Shown here: positions 1 through 10,824 of the stretch, piece after piece
Numbering within the stretch: position 1 is the first letter of the stretch
Layout of the letters: each line of letters opens with the position of its first letter
Origin: Castor canadensis
Lineage: Eukaryota > Chordata > Mammalia > Rodentia > Castoridae
Length of the DNA stretch: 64,000 bases
Direction: 5' to 3'
Assembly (NCBI RefSeq): GCF_047511655.1
Contig: NC_133392.1
Location: 20,164,001 to 20,228,000 of the forward strand
Notes under the pieces: model-generated
The model's database searches: none
Seen by the model: only the letters and a program-made list of their open reading frames with translations
Told to the model about the DNA's origin: nothing
Position numbers and translations under genes: made by a program

Positions 1-460
1 AGTGAAGATGCTTTGGTTCCTCCTTGGTATTCTATAAATTACAAGTTCTATGTACCAAGAACATCTTACTACATTTTTATGTAGTGGTCTACACCACAGT
101 GGAGACCAACCTGGGCTTTGTTCTTACTGAGTTTATGTCCAAAGAAGAGAACAAATAATCAAAGAAGTGCTTTAGGACTGGATATGTAGCTCATTGGTAT
201 AGTGCTTCCCTGTCATGTTCAGAGTCCTGGGTTTAATCTCCAGCACTGGGGAGGAGGGAAAAAAAGTATAGAAGTTATGAAAGGATATAACAGGTACTTT
301 AAGGGAACAAAGAAGAGGTACCGAAACTGTACTGATAGGGCAGTTTCCTAGAGAAACTGACATCTAAACTGAGATTTGAAAAGTGGAGTTGTAAGTAAAC
401 TAGAAGGCAGGTTATGACATATATAGTACAACAGTTTAATGCTTGTTTTTGTCTGCACAG
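1..460 (+). other. SMNDC1: SMNDC1 intron (partial), upstream of the penultimate coding exon
   Basis: This is the 3' part of the intron that ends at the acceptor CTGCACAG (453-460). It holds one old ID-like SINE and no coding sequence that I can recognise. The rest of the gene, including the Tudor-domain exons, lies to the left of the window. Confidence 0.85.
175..265 (+). mobile_element. ID-like tRNA-derived SINE
   Basis: The sequence runs from GGACTGGATATGTAGCTCA to CTGGGTTTAATCTCCAGCAC and then an A-rich tail. That is the A box/B box layout of a tRNA-derived rodent ID-type SINE. It is diverged and lies in the SMNDC1 intron. Confidence 0.75.
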
Positions 461-614
461 AAAAGAAATGATTGCCCAGCAGCGTGAATATAAAAAGAAG
501 AAAGCTTTGAAAAAAGCACAGAGAATAAAAGAACTTGAGCAGGAAAGAGAGGATCAGAAGGTGAAATGGCAGCAATTCAACAACAGAGCTTATTCTAAAA
601 ATAAAAAAGGCCAG
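461..614 (+). CDS. SMNDC1: SMNDC1 penultimate coding exon (lysine-rich C-terminal region)
   Basis: The exon begins with the last base of a split codon and then encodes 51 residues, from KEMIAQQREY to NRAYSKNKKGQ. I recognise these as the C-terminal region of survival motor neuron domain-containing protein 1 (SPF30), a nuclear U2-snRNP-associated factor needed for spliceosome assembly. Its Tudor domain lies upstream, outside the window. The basic run KKKKALKKAQRIK looks like a nuclear localisation signal, and the Glu/Lys/Arg-rich stretch suggests a charged helix. The exon is bounded by acceptor CACAG at 456-460 and donor CAG|GTTGGT at 615. The open frame continues a few codons into the intron to 653, but joining to the next exon restores the known GQ-VKRS junction. 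I see no stop or frameshift, so it appears functional. Confidence 0.96.
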
Positions 615-1502
615 GTTGGTAAATCTTTTCTGGGAAAATATAACTGTCATTAAAATGACTTGAAAATGGAAAAGGAGATGCACAGATTTTCAAAACTATG
701 TGGTTAACTAGCTCTTGACTTAGAATCCTTGTCAGGTCTTAATTTGGCTTATTTAAAATACCTCTTTTAGCTACTCTCTAATAAAAATACTACAAATGAT
801 AGTTTGCAAAATTTGAAACATTATTGCAAAGAATTGCAAAATTTGAAACATTTGGTACCTTACATACCATTTAGAGGCAGTGTGTTAATGTGCTTTTATG
901 CTGGGCATCACTGGTAGGTTTTATTTAAAGGCGCCTTCATGTTTCCTTAATTTACTTTTTTTTTCCTAAGGGTGTTGGGCAGAAGGTAACTATACCATTA
1001 ATATATGTTCAGAGTAAGGATAACGTGGCATTCATCCATATCTTGATTTTTTTATTGCTATCAAGATAGCTCCTCCACTGGACATGGCTTATGAGAAGTA
1101 GTGCTTTCTTTTCATAAACTTGTTTATGATTAACAAAGGGCAGGGGACTATACCAGGTACTTTATACCAGGTCCCATCCTAAATTAATACAACCCATTCT
1201 AGTCATGCCAAAATGGGAGAACACATGCCTTATATTGGGATTTGAGACTGCAAAGCTACAATTTTGAGGCAACTGAAGGCAAGCTTAATGAGTGCCAGTA
1301 GTACAGAGTGATGTCCCCACAGCTTATAGGTTAGAGTGAGTGGCACCAGAAGAGGGGTATTTTTGACACTAGGCAAACAAGCAGTGTGCTTTCCTTTTTT
1401 AAAAAAAACTTGAAACTGGAATATATTTTAACATTACTTAAAATTTGAAATTTACATTTTCTCCCTCACTAATTAGGAATGGTCTTGTTTTCTTTCCCCT
1501 AG
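615..1502 (+). other. SMNDC1: Last SMNDC1 intron
   Basis: This 888-bp intron starts GTTGGT and ends TTTCTTTCCCCTAG, a good polypyrimidine tract and acceptor. It contains a short tandem duplication near 804-852 and no recognisable mobile element or exon. Confidence 0.9.
804..852. repeat. Two-copy tandem duplication, 30-bp period
   Basis: The 19-mer TTGCAAAATTTGAAACATT occurs at 804-822 and again at 834-852, giving a 30-bp unit. The exact match suggests a recent local duplication in the SMNDC1 intron. Confidence 0.85.
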
Positions 1503-1640
1503 GTAAAGAGGAGTATTTTTGCTTCACCTGAAAGTGTAACCGGCAAAGTGGGAGTAGGAACTTGTGGAATTGCTGATAAACCCATGACGCAATATCAAGA
1601 TACCTCTAAATACAATGTCAGGCATTTGATGCCTCAGTAA
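1503..1640 (+). CDS. SMNDC1: SMNDC1 terminal coding exon
   Basis: The exon encodes the last 45 residues and the TAA stop (1638-1640). It starts VKRSIFASPESVTGKVG and ends YQDTSKYNVRHLMPQ. From memory this is essentially identical to the C-terminus of mammalian SMNDC1. The frame joins the exon at 461-614 without loss (GQ|VKRS). Together they give about 96 of the roughly 238 residues expected. The stop falls in the same exon as the 3' UTR, as is usual. There is no sign of decay, and the intron shows this is the real gene, not a processed copy. Confidence 0.97.
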   Translation, partial: VKRSIFASPESVTGKVGVGTCGIADKPMTQYQDTSKYNVRHLMPQ

Positions 1641-2715
1641 TCAGAAAAACTGTTGGATTTCGTCTCTGCAGGGCTTTACATTTACCTTTTTATCCTTATA
1701 TTTTTCTAAAGGTAAATTATTTGTTAGATGAGTAAGGAGGATACCATTGTCATTGTTTGACTTCAATAGAATGAAACTTGAAGAAATTGCATTTGATAAC
1801 TGCTATTCATTTAACTTTTCATTACTACTACCACAGTACCTTCAGACTTTGTTGAATAAGAAAACTTTTCTAGATGGATGCTGCTTAAATCAGCACTTAG
1901 ATGAATTATTGATCTTCCTAATAGACCCCCAGTTAACTGATGGAATATACATTTTTAAGTTATAACTTGGAGTTTTCAGAAGCTTTGAACTTGACACATA
2001 CTCTAGCATTTCATTGGAACATGAAGGCAAACACCAAGCTTGCTAAATAGATTTTTTCCATTTTTTTTTTTTATCTTCAAGGTTTAAACCTAATAAGCCT
2101 AAATACAGGCTAATATGTAAATGGCAAAAGTTGAGGCTTGTTTGGCCACCTCTGCAATTGATCCAGCTCTTTTCTTTTTATTCATTGCGTTTTAGTTTTA
2201 TCTAAGAAACCATCAGCTCCCTTTCTAACGTGTTTTTTGTTTGGTGTTTTGTGGTTTGTGTTTTGTTTTTGTGTTTTTCCTTTTGTTGATTTTTCACTTA
2301 AGGTAGTGGTACCATTTTTTTGAAAGTGTAATGTTTATATGGGAAAACAAAAAGCTGATGTATAGCCCTGTATACAGTGTAGATACTATTTTTGTAAAAA
2401 AAGAAAAAAAGGCTAAATTAATGAACAAGAGTACTGAATATTTCATCATTAAAAACTTGTATTTCTTGTGCATTAATCTGACCATAATTTCCCTGTATAT
2501 TATGTTTATGTAGCTGAGTTTGTAATTTTTATTAACTAGATCAAGTTGCCAGCATTTGTTGGTGTGAGTATCACAGTTATCCCAAGTTGAGTTTAAGCCA
2601 AATACATGCATATAGAAAGGTCTTCCTGTTAATGGAAGATGATGACTTTTAGGATGTGTGTTAATTTCAGTTTTGTATGTTTAACTTTTATTAAATAAAG
2701 TGTTTTAAAAAATCT
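1641..2715 (+). other. SMNDC1: SMNDC1 3' UTR
   Basis: About 1.07 kb of AT-rich sequence follows the stop and ends shortly after a canonical AATAAA. It contains T-rich runs (around 2055-2072 and 2230-2290) but no recognised SINE, consistent with a retained UTR. The cleavage point is estimated, not seen. Small ORFs here are not supported as genes. Confidence 0.8.
2694..2699 (+). terminator. SMNDC1: SMNDC1 polyadenylation signal AATAAA
   Basis: A canonical AATAAA is followed within 35 bases by a G/T-rich stretch (GGGTGTGTTA), a normal downstream element. It is the best polyadenylation signal after the SMNDC1 stop. Confidence 0.8.
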
Positions 2716-3115
2716 CCAGGGTGTGTTAACAAAAGGGCGAAGTCTATAGCTGCCAGCTTTATAATGAATAATCCTCACACTTGCATATAGAATTGCTGTG
2801 GAAGAGGATATTGAGTATGTGAGAAAGATTCCAATAAATCCTTAAGTATTTCTTCCATTAGGCCTAACCATTGGGACCTTAAAGGATCAGTTTTACTTTA
2901 AGGGCTTATGCTGTGTGTAGGGGTGTTGTACATTTTTTATTTTACATTTTCTTGTTTGTTTTTTGGTAAATCAAAAGTTTTAGAAAGACAGTGATAAGTA
3001 GACTATTTTTTCCCTTCCCTCTTCACACACCCTCTTCCCAGCCCAGGAGGTCACAGTTTTTCCTTGTAAACATGTAAGACAAAAAACACAAATGAGAATA
3101 GAAAATGGGCTACTT

Positions 3116-3198
3116 GGACTAGGGATGTAGCAGTGCCAGAGTACTTGCCTAGCATGTACAAGGTCCTGGGTTCAATCCTCAGGTGTGTGTGTGTGTGA
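3116..3198 (+). mobile_element. ID-like SINE ending in a (GT)n run
   Basis: The core GTAGCAGTGCCAGAGTACTT and CTGGGTTCAATCCTCAG mark a tRNA-derived SINE. A short GT microsatellite follows where an A-tail would be expected. Confidence 0.75.
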
Positions 3199-3298
3199 AG
3201 GGGGGTCTACTTAAGGCCTGAAAACTTGTAAGTAAAATGTTTTAAATGTACTAATTACACTAATATTTCTCTTGTTACCATTGTAACATACTTTGGTC

Positions 3299-3517
3299 TT
3301 TTTGAGACAGGGTTTCACTATGTATGTAACCCAGGCTGGCCTTGAACTTGAAACGATGAGAGCCTCCTGCTTTGGCCTTGCAAGTGCTGGGATAACAGGT
3401 GTGCACCATCATGCCCAGCTTTTTTAACAAACATTACTTTGACAACCCTGGAGTTTGAACTCAGGATCTCACACTTGCTAAGTAGGTGCTCTCACGCTTT
3501 AGCCACTCCACCAGCCC
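3299..3517 (-). mobile_element. B1-like plus tRNA-type SINE pair
   Basis: A B1/7SL-like copy on the minus strand (GAGACAGGGTTTCACTATGT, AGTGCTGGGATAACAGGTGT) is followed at 3441-3517 by a minus-strand tRNA-type unit (GAGTTTGAACTCAGGATCTC, GAGCC-box relic). They may be separate insertions. Confidence 0.8.
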
Positions 3518-3730
3518 AACAAACATCTTAAGAGAATACTAATAACCAATAGTAGCCTTGAAGGACTGCAAGAGAATCTTTTGAAGGAACATAGCAAGAA
3601 ATTTGGTATAACTGACTCCAGAAAATGGTTTTTGTTGAGATTACCTTGGAATAGTAGTTTACCTGGTGTTTGTTTAGGCAGGACTGTTATAACCAAGACC
3701 ATTCCTCCTTTGACCAATGGCTTTTTCGCT

Positions 3731-3825
3731 TTTTTTTAGTGTTGACTGGAATTTAAACTCTTGAACTCAGGGCCTCATGATTGCTCAGCAGGTGCATGAC
3801 CACTTGAGCCATGCTCCCAGTGGGC
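3731..3825 (-). mobile_element. tRNA-derived SINE
   Basis: A reverse-strand copy: a T-rich head, then CTTGAACTCAGGGCCTCATG and CACTTGAGCCATGC. It belongs to the abundant tRNA-type family of this window. Confidence 0.8.
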
Positions 3826-4158
3826 CTTCCTTTTTGTATGTATACTGGGAAAGCTTTGTAGTAAAAGAAAAAGAATGAAAAAGATCACACTATAACAAAC
3901 CTTTGTTTTGAAAACTGGAGATGCAGAGCCCTTGTGTCAAAGATCTACTTACATGTGGCTCTTTGGAAAATACTAATCCTGGTCAGGGTGTCTCTGGATT
4001 AAACTGAAAGTTAGGACTCTTGGGGAGATGACTACCTGTCAGTTTGATGTTGAAGTTGAAAAGATGCTTAATGAGAAGCATGGTAGCAGTAGGAACCTGG
4101 CCCTTACAAAGTTTTATAAGATTTATTATAGATTCTCCTATGTCAAAGAAGAGACTTA

Positions 4159-4240
4159 GGGCTGGGAAATGGCTTAAGTGGTAGAGTGCCTGTCTTGTAC
4201 ACTCATAAGGCCTCAAGTCCAAATCCCAGTACTGCCAACA
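4159..4240 (+). mobile_element. tRNA-derived SINE
   Basis: It starts GGGCTGGGAAATGGCTTAAG and ends CAAATCCCAGTACTGCC, a forward copy of the common unit without a long A-tail. Confidence 0.8.
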
Positions 4241-4429
4241 TCATAATGTGACTTGAAACTAAAACTGGCAGACTAAAAGTTTGATTTGTAATTCCTAAGT
4301 AGGAATGGTTGCATGTATCTTCTCAAAGCTTGATGTTTGACTTCGTTATTGACTATTTGAAAGAACGAACAGTTCTAACTTCTAAAAATTATTGGCCAAA
4401 AATTTAAATTTTAATAGTAATCACAGATA

Positions 4430-4622
4430 CATACTGGAAGAGTAAGGACTCAGAACTAGATTGCTCTTTGAATCCTGGCTCCCCATTTATTAGCTATTGT
4501 GTATAATTCCTCTGCCTCATTTTCTCAGCTGAAGAATAGAAATTAACTGTTTCCTCAAGGTTTTAAGGATTGAGTTATATTTGTGAAGAGAGTATCAAGC
4601 ATATGGTAAGCACTAGAGGACC
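4430..4622 (+). mobile_element. MIR element
   Basis: An old mammalian-wide interspersed repeat. The order matches the MIR core: GAATCCTGGCTCC, TTAGCTATTGTG, CCTCTGCCTCATTTTCTCAG, then GTAAGCACTAGAGG near the end. It is highly diverged, as expected for this age. Confidence 0.75.
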
Positions 4623-4778
4623 GTTTGCCATTTACTAAATAGTGTCTGATCTTTTCTCCTTAATTTGAATAGCAGTTCACATTATAATAGGTAATATGTA
4701 CTGCTTATGTTTGAAGCCCCCAATTATAACTATTACTGAAATAATTGCCAAATTATCAAAGAAGATATATTAAGAAAC

Positions 4779-4988
4779 CAACCACTAGTGGCTCACCACT
4801 ATAATCCTAGCTACTCAGGAGGCAGAGATCAGGAGGATCGTGGTTTGAAGCCAGCCCAGGCAAATAGTTTGTGAGACCTATTTAAAAAAAAAAAAAAAAA
4901 AAAAACCCATCACAAAAAAGGGCTGGTGGAGTGAGTGGCTGAAGATGTAGGCCCTGAGTTCAAATTCCAGTACCACCAAAAAAAAACC
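4779..4988 (+). mobile_element. Dimeric B1-like/tRNA SINE
   Basis: The left half (TGGCTCACCACTATAATCCT, GGAGGCAGAGATCAGGAGGA) is 7SL/B1-like. The right half (GGGCTGGTGGAGTGAGTGG, CCCTGAGTTCAAATTCCAG) is tRNA-like. An A-run joins them. This is the clearest early example of the dimer that recurs through the window. Confidence 0.85.
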
Positions 4989-5086
4989 CTAAGTAAATTC
5001 TAATAAATTTTTAATTTTCATACTAGGGTGTATTTCTTAATGGGAAATAGGTGAAGGTTATATAAAAAATTACCCCTATTGCTTAA

Positions 5087-5166
5087 TTTTTTTTTTTTTT
5101 TTAGGAGGCATGGCCTCATGCTTGCTAAGCAGGTGCTCTTACCCATAAGCCATTCTGCCGTCCCCC
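5087..5166 (-). mobile_element. tRNA-derived SINE
   Basis: A T-run at the left (reverse A-tail), then GGCCTCATGCTTGCTAAGCA and a decayed GAGCCA box. It is partly degraded. Confidence 0.75.
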
Positions 5167-7633
5167 TAATGCTTACTTAAAGAGGAATCCCTGGGTCTGG
5201 GTTCTGTCCCACCAGACTTAGACAGGCTAAGTAAGGTATGTCTTTGACAAACACCATAGGGGATTCATACATCCTTAGCTGAGAATCATTGCATTGGGTT
5301 AAATGTAAAAGTTTGATTTTTTTACATGAAGATAAATTATCTTTAGTGGCAGTTTTATTAACATCAACACAAAAATGCATCAGTTGAATTATTCAACGTT
5401 TTTTGTTTTGTTTAAACTCTTGTTTTTGTTACAAGGTGTGTGTGTGTGTGTCTGAATTTCCAGCATGAAGTGGGTTTACTGCTGAGTGTTGCTTTGAAAA
5501 TAGCAAAGGGTATCATGAGTAACATGAAAATTGATTTTGTGTGTGATGTGTGCATGCATGTCTGTAGATTGTAATTTTATAATTAGACCCTTTATAAGGT
5601 GAAAAATGCCAGTTATAAATCCAGCCAAAAATATATTTAAAACTTTGATTTGGCTGTTAGCCTAACCTGTGTATCAATTAAGATACAAAAGAAGGAAGAA
5701 AGTCTATTTAAACCAGTAAGTTTTTACCTGTGTTAAAAATTCTTAGAGGGTTCAAGAAATACTTGCCGAATTGTATTATTAGTATTATACTATGAAGCAA
5801 TCAATATAAATAGTAATTTACAAATTCGACAGTAAATGTAAACATTCTTTATATCTAGGGTTTTTGAGTTGCAAGCTAAACTGAATTTTTACTGCAGTGG
5901 AGAGGAAGAGCAGAGCAGGCAAAAATAACAGGTAATTCCATAGTTTAAACAAAAAAACCTCAAGTAATTGATTTTCTTTATCCTATTTTTTTTAAAGCAT
6001 ATACGGTAGACACTTGGTATCCATGGGTATGTGGATCCAAGGAGCCTGCTGTTGAGGAGAAACGGTGAATGCTCAGGATGCCTAGAGTTCAGTGCTGCAC
6101 TGCAGATGCTGGATTCATTTTCCCAGAATACTTATCCAACTTACCCAACTTCCATTATGGACCTGTCGCCTTTCAACAGATCTAAAATTTTCACTTTATC
6201 GCTTAAAACACAATGTGCCCTTTTCAGTTTGGAAAGACTACCATAAATTTTTACCTTGCTTTTTGGGCATCGTTTCTTTTTGTGAGGCAGATTTTCACAA
6301 AATTAAGTTCAGGGAACCAGATCACGCAGCAATTTAAACAGCTGACAATAATGCAGGATTGAGAGCTGCTCCATATCAGCTAAGCTGCAATGTGCATAGG
6401 AATTTAAAATTTCCTTTTTGAAATTTTTAAATCTCTTCACTGCATTTGGTCAAAACTGCATGTAATTTGCAAATTCAGTGAGCTTTATTTGTAATATACC
6501 TATTTGTATAGCTATATTCTTAAGAGGTTCGGAAACTATTATAGACATTCTAAGAATTTGTTTTGGCTTTGCCAAAAATAACTAGCAAAAGATGCAAGAT
6601 GTTTCATTTCTGTGAGGTCTTTAGTTGTCTTTTCAGCTTATGTATTAAGGTGGTTCTTTTGAGGCCTTGAATGGGATAAGGCAGTTCTGAGAATTAACAG
6701 ATCTGTAGTAATCGTTAACTTGGACTAACTGAAAATACCAAATTTTAGGTATTTATTTATCTTTTAGTTCCTGTGCCGTAGTTTACTTGTACTATGCACC
6801 CTATCAGTTCAGTTTGGTCTACCCAGTGTAGACTGAGGAAAGGTTGGCTTTTTGTTTTAAGAGCTACTCTCAACTTGGGACTCAAACTCATGGTTATTAT
6901 TTTGCTGGCTCAATTTCCCTTTCTTGATGAAACTGATACCCTTTTGTTTTTTTCCCCTTTCAAGCCCTGTATTTACTTTAGCAAGATGCAGTGTGAATTT
7001 CTGACCCGAGAAACAAAGAATTCAGGCTTGGAGGAAACACTTCACTCCATATCCCGGGAACACTAGAATTGAAGCCCAAGATCTGCAGCTAGGCTAGTCT
7101 TTAATAGATCGTAATTGTCCAATTGTTCATTGCTCAGAAGTAGCAGGAAGGAGGAGTAAGTATATCCCTTTGGTTCTTTGTTTGTTCCTCCAAAAGTGCT
7201 GTCAGGTTTAGCTGACCTAGCTTTCAGATTAAGTGTGATGAAACACTTTAGAAACAACTGACCTCTTAAATTTATATTTTAATATAGATCTTAGAAATAT
7301 CTTATGGCTTTTGTTATATTTTTACAGTGCTATTCTGTGCTCTGGTGTGAACATCTAAAAATATCCTAACCACTGCCCAACCAATAAACATGTTTAATCA
7401 TTCCCCATGACAAAGCCTACAGAATTGAGGGAATAGAAAAAAATTCCAAAATTACAGTGTTAGTTGGCAGTATTTTAAAAGCATTTAAAAAAATATTTAA
7501 AGCTTTTTTCAAATTAAAATTCTGAAGAAAGGTAAAACAACCAAGTGCAATTATCAGCCAGTACATGTCTTTTGAACGAATCAGGGCTGTGTACAATACT
7601 TGCCAAGCTTGTGAAGGCTCTCAGGGTCTGAAG

Positions 7634-7714
7634 CTGAAGGTGTGGCTCCAGTGATAGAGCACTTGCTTAGCAAGCACAAAGCCCGGAGTTCAAACCCCAG
7701 TACTGTCATTAAAC
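7634..7714 (+). mobile_element. tRNA-derived SINE
   Basis: It reads AAGGTGTGGCTCCAGTGATA to GGAGTTCAAACCCCAGTACT. It is followed directly by a G-quadruplex motif instead of an A-tail. Confidence 0.8.
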
Positions 7715-7742
7715 GGGGGGTGGGGGGTGTGGGGAAGAGGGG
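7715..7742 (+). repeat. G-quadruplex motif
   Basis: Four G-runs of 6, 6, 4 and 4 bases are separated by loops of 1, 3 and 4 bases. This fits the standard G3+N1-7 pattern. It lies about 5 kb past the SMNDC1 polyadenylation signal in the convergent intergenic region. Confidence 0.85.
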
Positions 7743-7751
7743 AAGCATTTT

Positions 7752-8042
7752 TCAGTTGCAGTGGTTCATATCTGTAATCCCAGCTACTTAAGAGATGGAA
7801 ATTGGGAAGATTGTGGTTCAACGGCAGCCTGGGCAAAAAGTTAGCAATACCTCCATTTCAGTAAAGCCTGGCATGGTGGCATGTGTCTGAACCTAGCTAC
7901 GAGGGAGGTGATACATAAAGCAAAAACATCCTTCCTTAAGAAACAAGTAAAAAAGGGCTAAAGGGTATGGCTCAAGTGGTAGTGATGGTTTAGCAAGCAC
8001 AAGACCCTGAGTTTAAACCCAAGTACTGCCAAGAAACAAACA
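7752..8042 (+). mobile_element. Dimeric B1-like/tRNA SINE, long form
   Basis: Two B1-like segments (CTGTAATCCCAGCTACTTAA; CCTGGCATGGTGGCATGTGT) precede a tRNA-type unit (GGCTAAAGGGTATGGCTCAA, CCTGAGTTTAAACCCAAGTA). It may be a trimer or two overlapping insertions. Confidence 0.8.
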
Positions 8043-8295
8043 AAAAAAAGATGTCCATAAGAAAACCAGTTCTCCTATTAGAGCTGGGCCAAGAAGATGG
8101 CAGGCTTTTTTTTTCTTGGCAGAGTTAGCACTGAATAATAACTAGGACACATAATTATCATGCAGTGGATATTATCAGTGTATGATGTGCTTAGCCTCAG
8201 GTTAGGCCTTTAAGAAAGATCAGATAATCACTAAAACTAATAGTACATTTATCTTATAAAACCCTGATTTAAAAATATATAGGAATATCCAAATG

Positions 8296-8425
8296 TGAGC
8301 CAAGTGTGGTGAGGTAGCTTGTAATCCCAGCTTCTTGGGAGGCATGGGCAGATGGACTGCTTGAGCTCATAATGAGTCCCGGGAACCTAGTGAACACCTA
8401 TCTAAAAAACAAAGCAAACAAAAAA
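8296..8425 (+). mobile_element. B1-like SINE
   Basis: The 7SL-derived features GTAATCCCAGCTTCTTGGGA and GGACTGCTTGAGCTC are present, followed by an A-rich tail. Confidence 0.8.
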
Positions 8426-8838
8426 AATTACCAAGTATTACCTGCCATGGAATTTTGTTAATATGAACCTACATCCAAGAAGTAGTCTTTTTTTTTTTTT
8501 TTTTTTTGGTCAACCCTATTGTCAAAACTAAAATTCAAAACTAAGGATGGAGGAATTAGAGGTTGCATTCATCAGAAAGTATATACCTCCTAATTTCTAC
8601 TTAGTACCCTAGATTTTTGTGGGTAGAGTGATTTACACGTTTCAACTTAAATCCTTACATTTCAAGATGGGAGTGGTGTTTATAGCCAACTCTTCAGGAA
8701 GAAACAGCCTCCACAGAGAAATTAATTTGTCCAGTGTCTACCGTATGTTGCAAGGCAGTTATGCTTACCATCATACCACCAATGCATTCTCCGTTGTATA
8801 CTGGGATTAAAATGTGATGCCTTTGCTTTTCCTACATT

Positions 8839-8861
8839 ATATATATTTATATATATATATA
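8839..8861. repeat. (AT)n microsatellite
   Basis: Alternating AT with one interruption, abutting the T-run of the next SINE. Confidence 0.85.
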
Positions 8862-9063
8862 TTTTTTTTTTTGGAGAGGGGAGGTTGAACTCAGGGCTTT
8901 GTACTTACAACGCAGGCACTCTACCACTTCAGTCACACCTCCAACCCTTTGTGGAAATGGGGTCCCGCAAACTTTTTGTCCAGGCTGGCCTGGAACTGTG
9001 ATCTTCCTGATCTCAGCCTCCCAAGTAGTTGTGATTACAGGAATGAGTCACTGCCACCAGCCA
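8862..9063 (-). mobile_element. Dimeric tRNA/B1-like SINE
   Basis: Reverse copy: T-run, tRNA part (GGTTGAACTCAGGGCTTTGT, CACTCTACCACTTCAG), then B1-like part (CCAGGCTGGCCTGGAACTGT, TGATTACAGGAATGAGTCAC). Confidence 0.85.
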
Positions 9064-9268
9064 TTATGCTGTTTGTGGTAGGTGTGTTGAGGATCCAACC
9101 ATGATTTGTGTTTGGGGTTTTTTAAGGTGATAGGATAATAAAAGGCAGGGAAAAGGCAGTGGCTTCAAGTGAAAGAGAAACTCACAAAAAAAATTCCCAA
9201 AAAGCTAAATTCATCAGAAGATACGCACCAGGAAACATTGAGGCCTTGGGTTTGGAGCTTTACCTCAA

Positions 9269-9493
9269 TTTTTTTTTTTTTTTTTTTTCCAGCACTGGGG
9301 TTTGAACACAGGGCCTCACACTTGGTAGGCAGGTGCTTTTACTACTTGAGCCACTCTGCCAGTTCTTTTTTGTGATGCAATTTCTCAAGATAGGGTCTCG
9401 AACCATTTGCCCGGGTTGGCTTCAAAATGTAATTCTCCTGATCTCTGCCTCCAGAGTAGCTAGGGTTATAGGTGTGAGCCACCAACACCTGGC
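9269..9493 (-). mobile_element. Dimeric tRNA/B1-like SINE
   Basis: Reverse copy with a 20-base T-run, CAGCACTGGGGTTTGAACAC, CTTGAGCCACTCTGCC, then the B1-like part ending GTTATAGGTGTGAGCCACCA. Confidence 0.87.
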
Positions 9494-10824
9494 CTCTCAC
9501 TGCCTTTTAAAATTCCTTCATAATTCAGAAAGCAGGCATTGTCATGGGACTTGAAAAAGCATTTTCCATGGGAGTTCTCACCCTGTGCTAACCAGAAACA
9601 GTCACAGTGACTTCATGAGAATCCTTTGGTAATACGCTGGTATAGGATTTGCCTGTCTTTTAATACAAGTTTCACTCCTAGGCCTTTTACTGGAATATTC
9701 TAAATAAGGTTAATGGGAACTTCCAGACTTATTTTCAGTTTGCATAACAGAGTAGCCAAAGACATTCTCTTAAAAAGTTAAGAGAACAGTTAATAATAAT
9801 GACAGATGTGTCCTACCTGAAGCTATTAATGTATTGTCAGGTATGTTAAACTACATGTTGTAGATGGGTTATCTGGTATTAGTAGGATAGGCACCTATTT
9901 AAATCTTAGAACAAGAACAGAAATTATAATTAAAATTGCCATTAATCCTGAACTTCTGTTGTAATAATAGACATTTAGGAGATAACTGCCTAAAGATATG
10001 GATACTCACATATTTTCTACCTTTATGGAGAAGGGTGTTAAAAAATAACTCGGTGTTCTTTATTCACAGTTTTTATTTCTTGCAGTTAATTTGTGTCTTC
10101 AAAGTCAATATGTCTTTTAAAAAATTAATATTTCTTACTTATCATACAATCTACCCATGCCCACTCCCCACCCCCTCAAGAAAAACCCAGGGAAGTAGTT
10201 TGGGGGCAGTTGAAATACGCACTATAGGTTTGTAACAAAGGCTTCCCAGCTCATCATTCTATACATACACAACAAAACGACAGCATCTCAAATTTGAATG
10301 ATGTCCCAAACACTAGCCCTATGCCATTGATGCCAGTGAATGCCATGGGAACAACAAAAATGGAGCCTTAGTCACTGGCTTCCATTGATTTCTTATGGTA
10401 GTCGGCATACTCTTTCAACTGTCTCACTTGGGAAAGTCAAAAGTCAGCAATATAGAACAACATCTTACCTGGCCAATAATAATTAAAAATGAAACCAGAA
10501 ATAATTTACCTGGGCCACAAATGTTTTGTCATGTTTTTCATTAAAAGTCCCCAGCACCTGAAGTGTAGCAAGTTCTAATGCTGGGTTTCTAAAGGCATGC
10601 AGTTTTTCATACATCTACTTCAAACACTTTCTTCCACTCAAACAGCACAATGAAGGAAAAAGTATTTTTGGAGGCATAGGAAGAGCACAAGAACAAGTGA
10701 GTATATAGCTCTGCTGAGACCTTACGAATGATCAAGATGGTACACTTCACATATAGAAGCAGTGAATGCTATTAAAGTGCTACTCACAGAAGGATAGTCT
10801 TAACATTAACACACAACTCAACTG

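Larger units (their letters stand above)
2716..10824. other. Intergenic region between convergent SMNDC1 and MXI1
   Basis: About 8.1 kb separates the two predicted cleavage sites. It is repeat-rich: SINEs at 3.1-5.2 kb, 7.6-8.4 kb and 8.9-9.5 kb, one MIR, a TG run at 5436-5450, an AT run and a G-quadruplex motif. The stretches 5170-7630 and 9500-10820 show no element or gene I can name. The ORFs there (for example near 6031-6337 and 6794-7066) look like chance frames. An alternative MXI1 cleavage site could lie near a minus-strand AATAAA at 10059-10064. Confidence 0.75.

Noticed and set aside
414-653. Treating the 79-codon ORF as one uninterrupted gene
   Set aside because: Only 461-614 is exon; both ends are intron read-through around splice sites.
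6000-6340. Possible second MER2/Tigger relic (TTGGTATCCATGGGTATGTG) and two overlapping ORFs
   Set aside because: The similarity is a single short phrase without terminal repeats or the rest of the element; the ORFs have no recognisable content.
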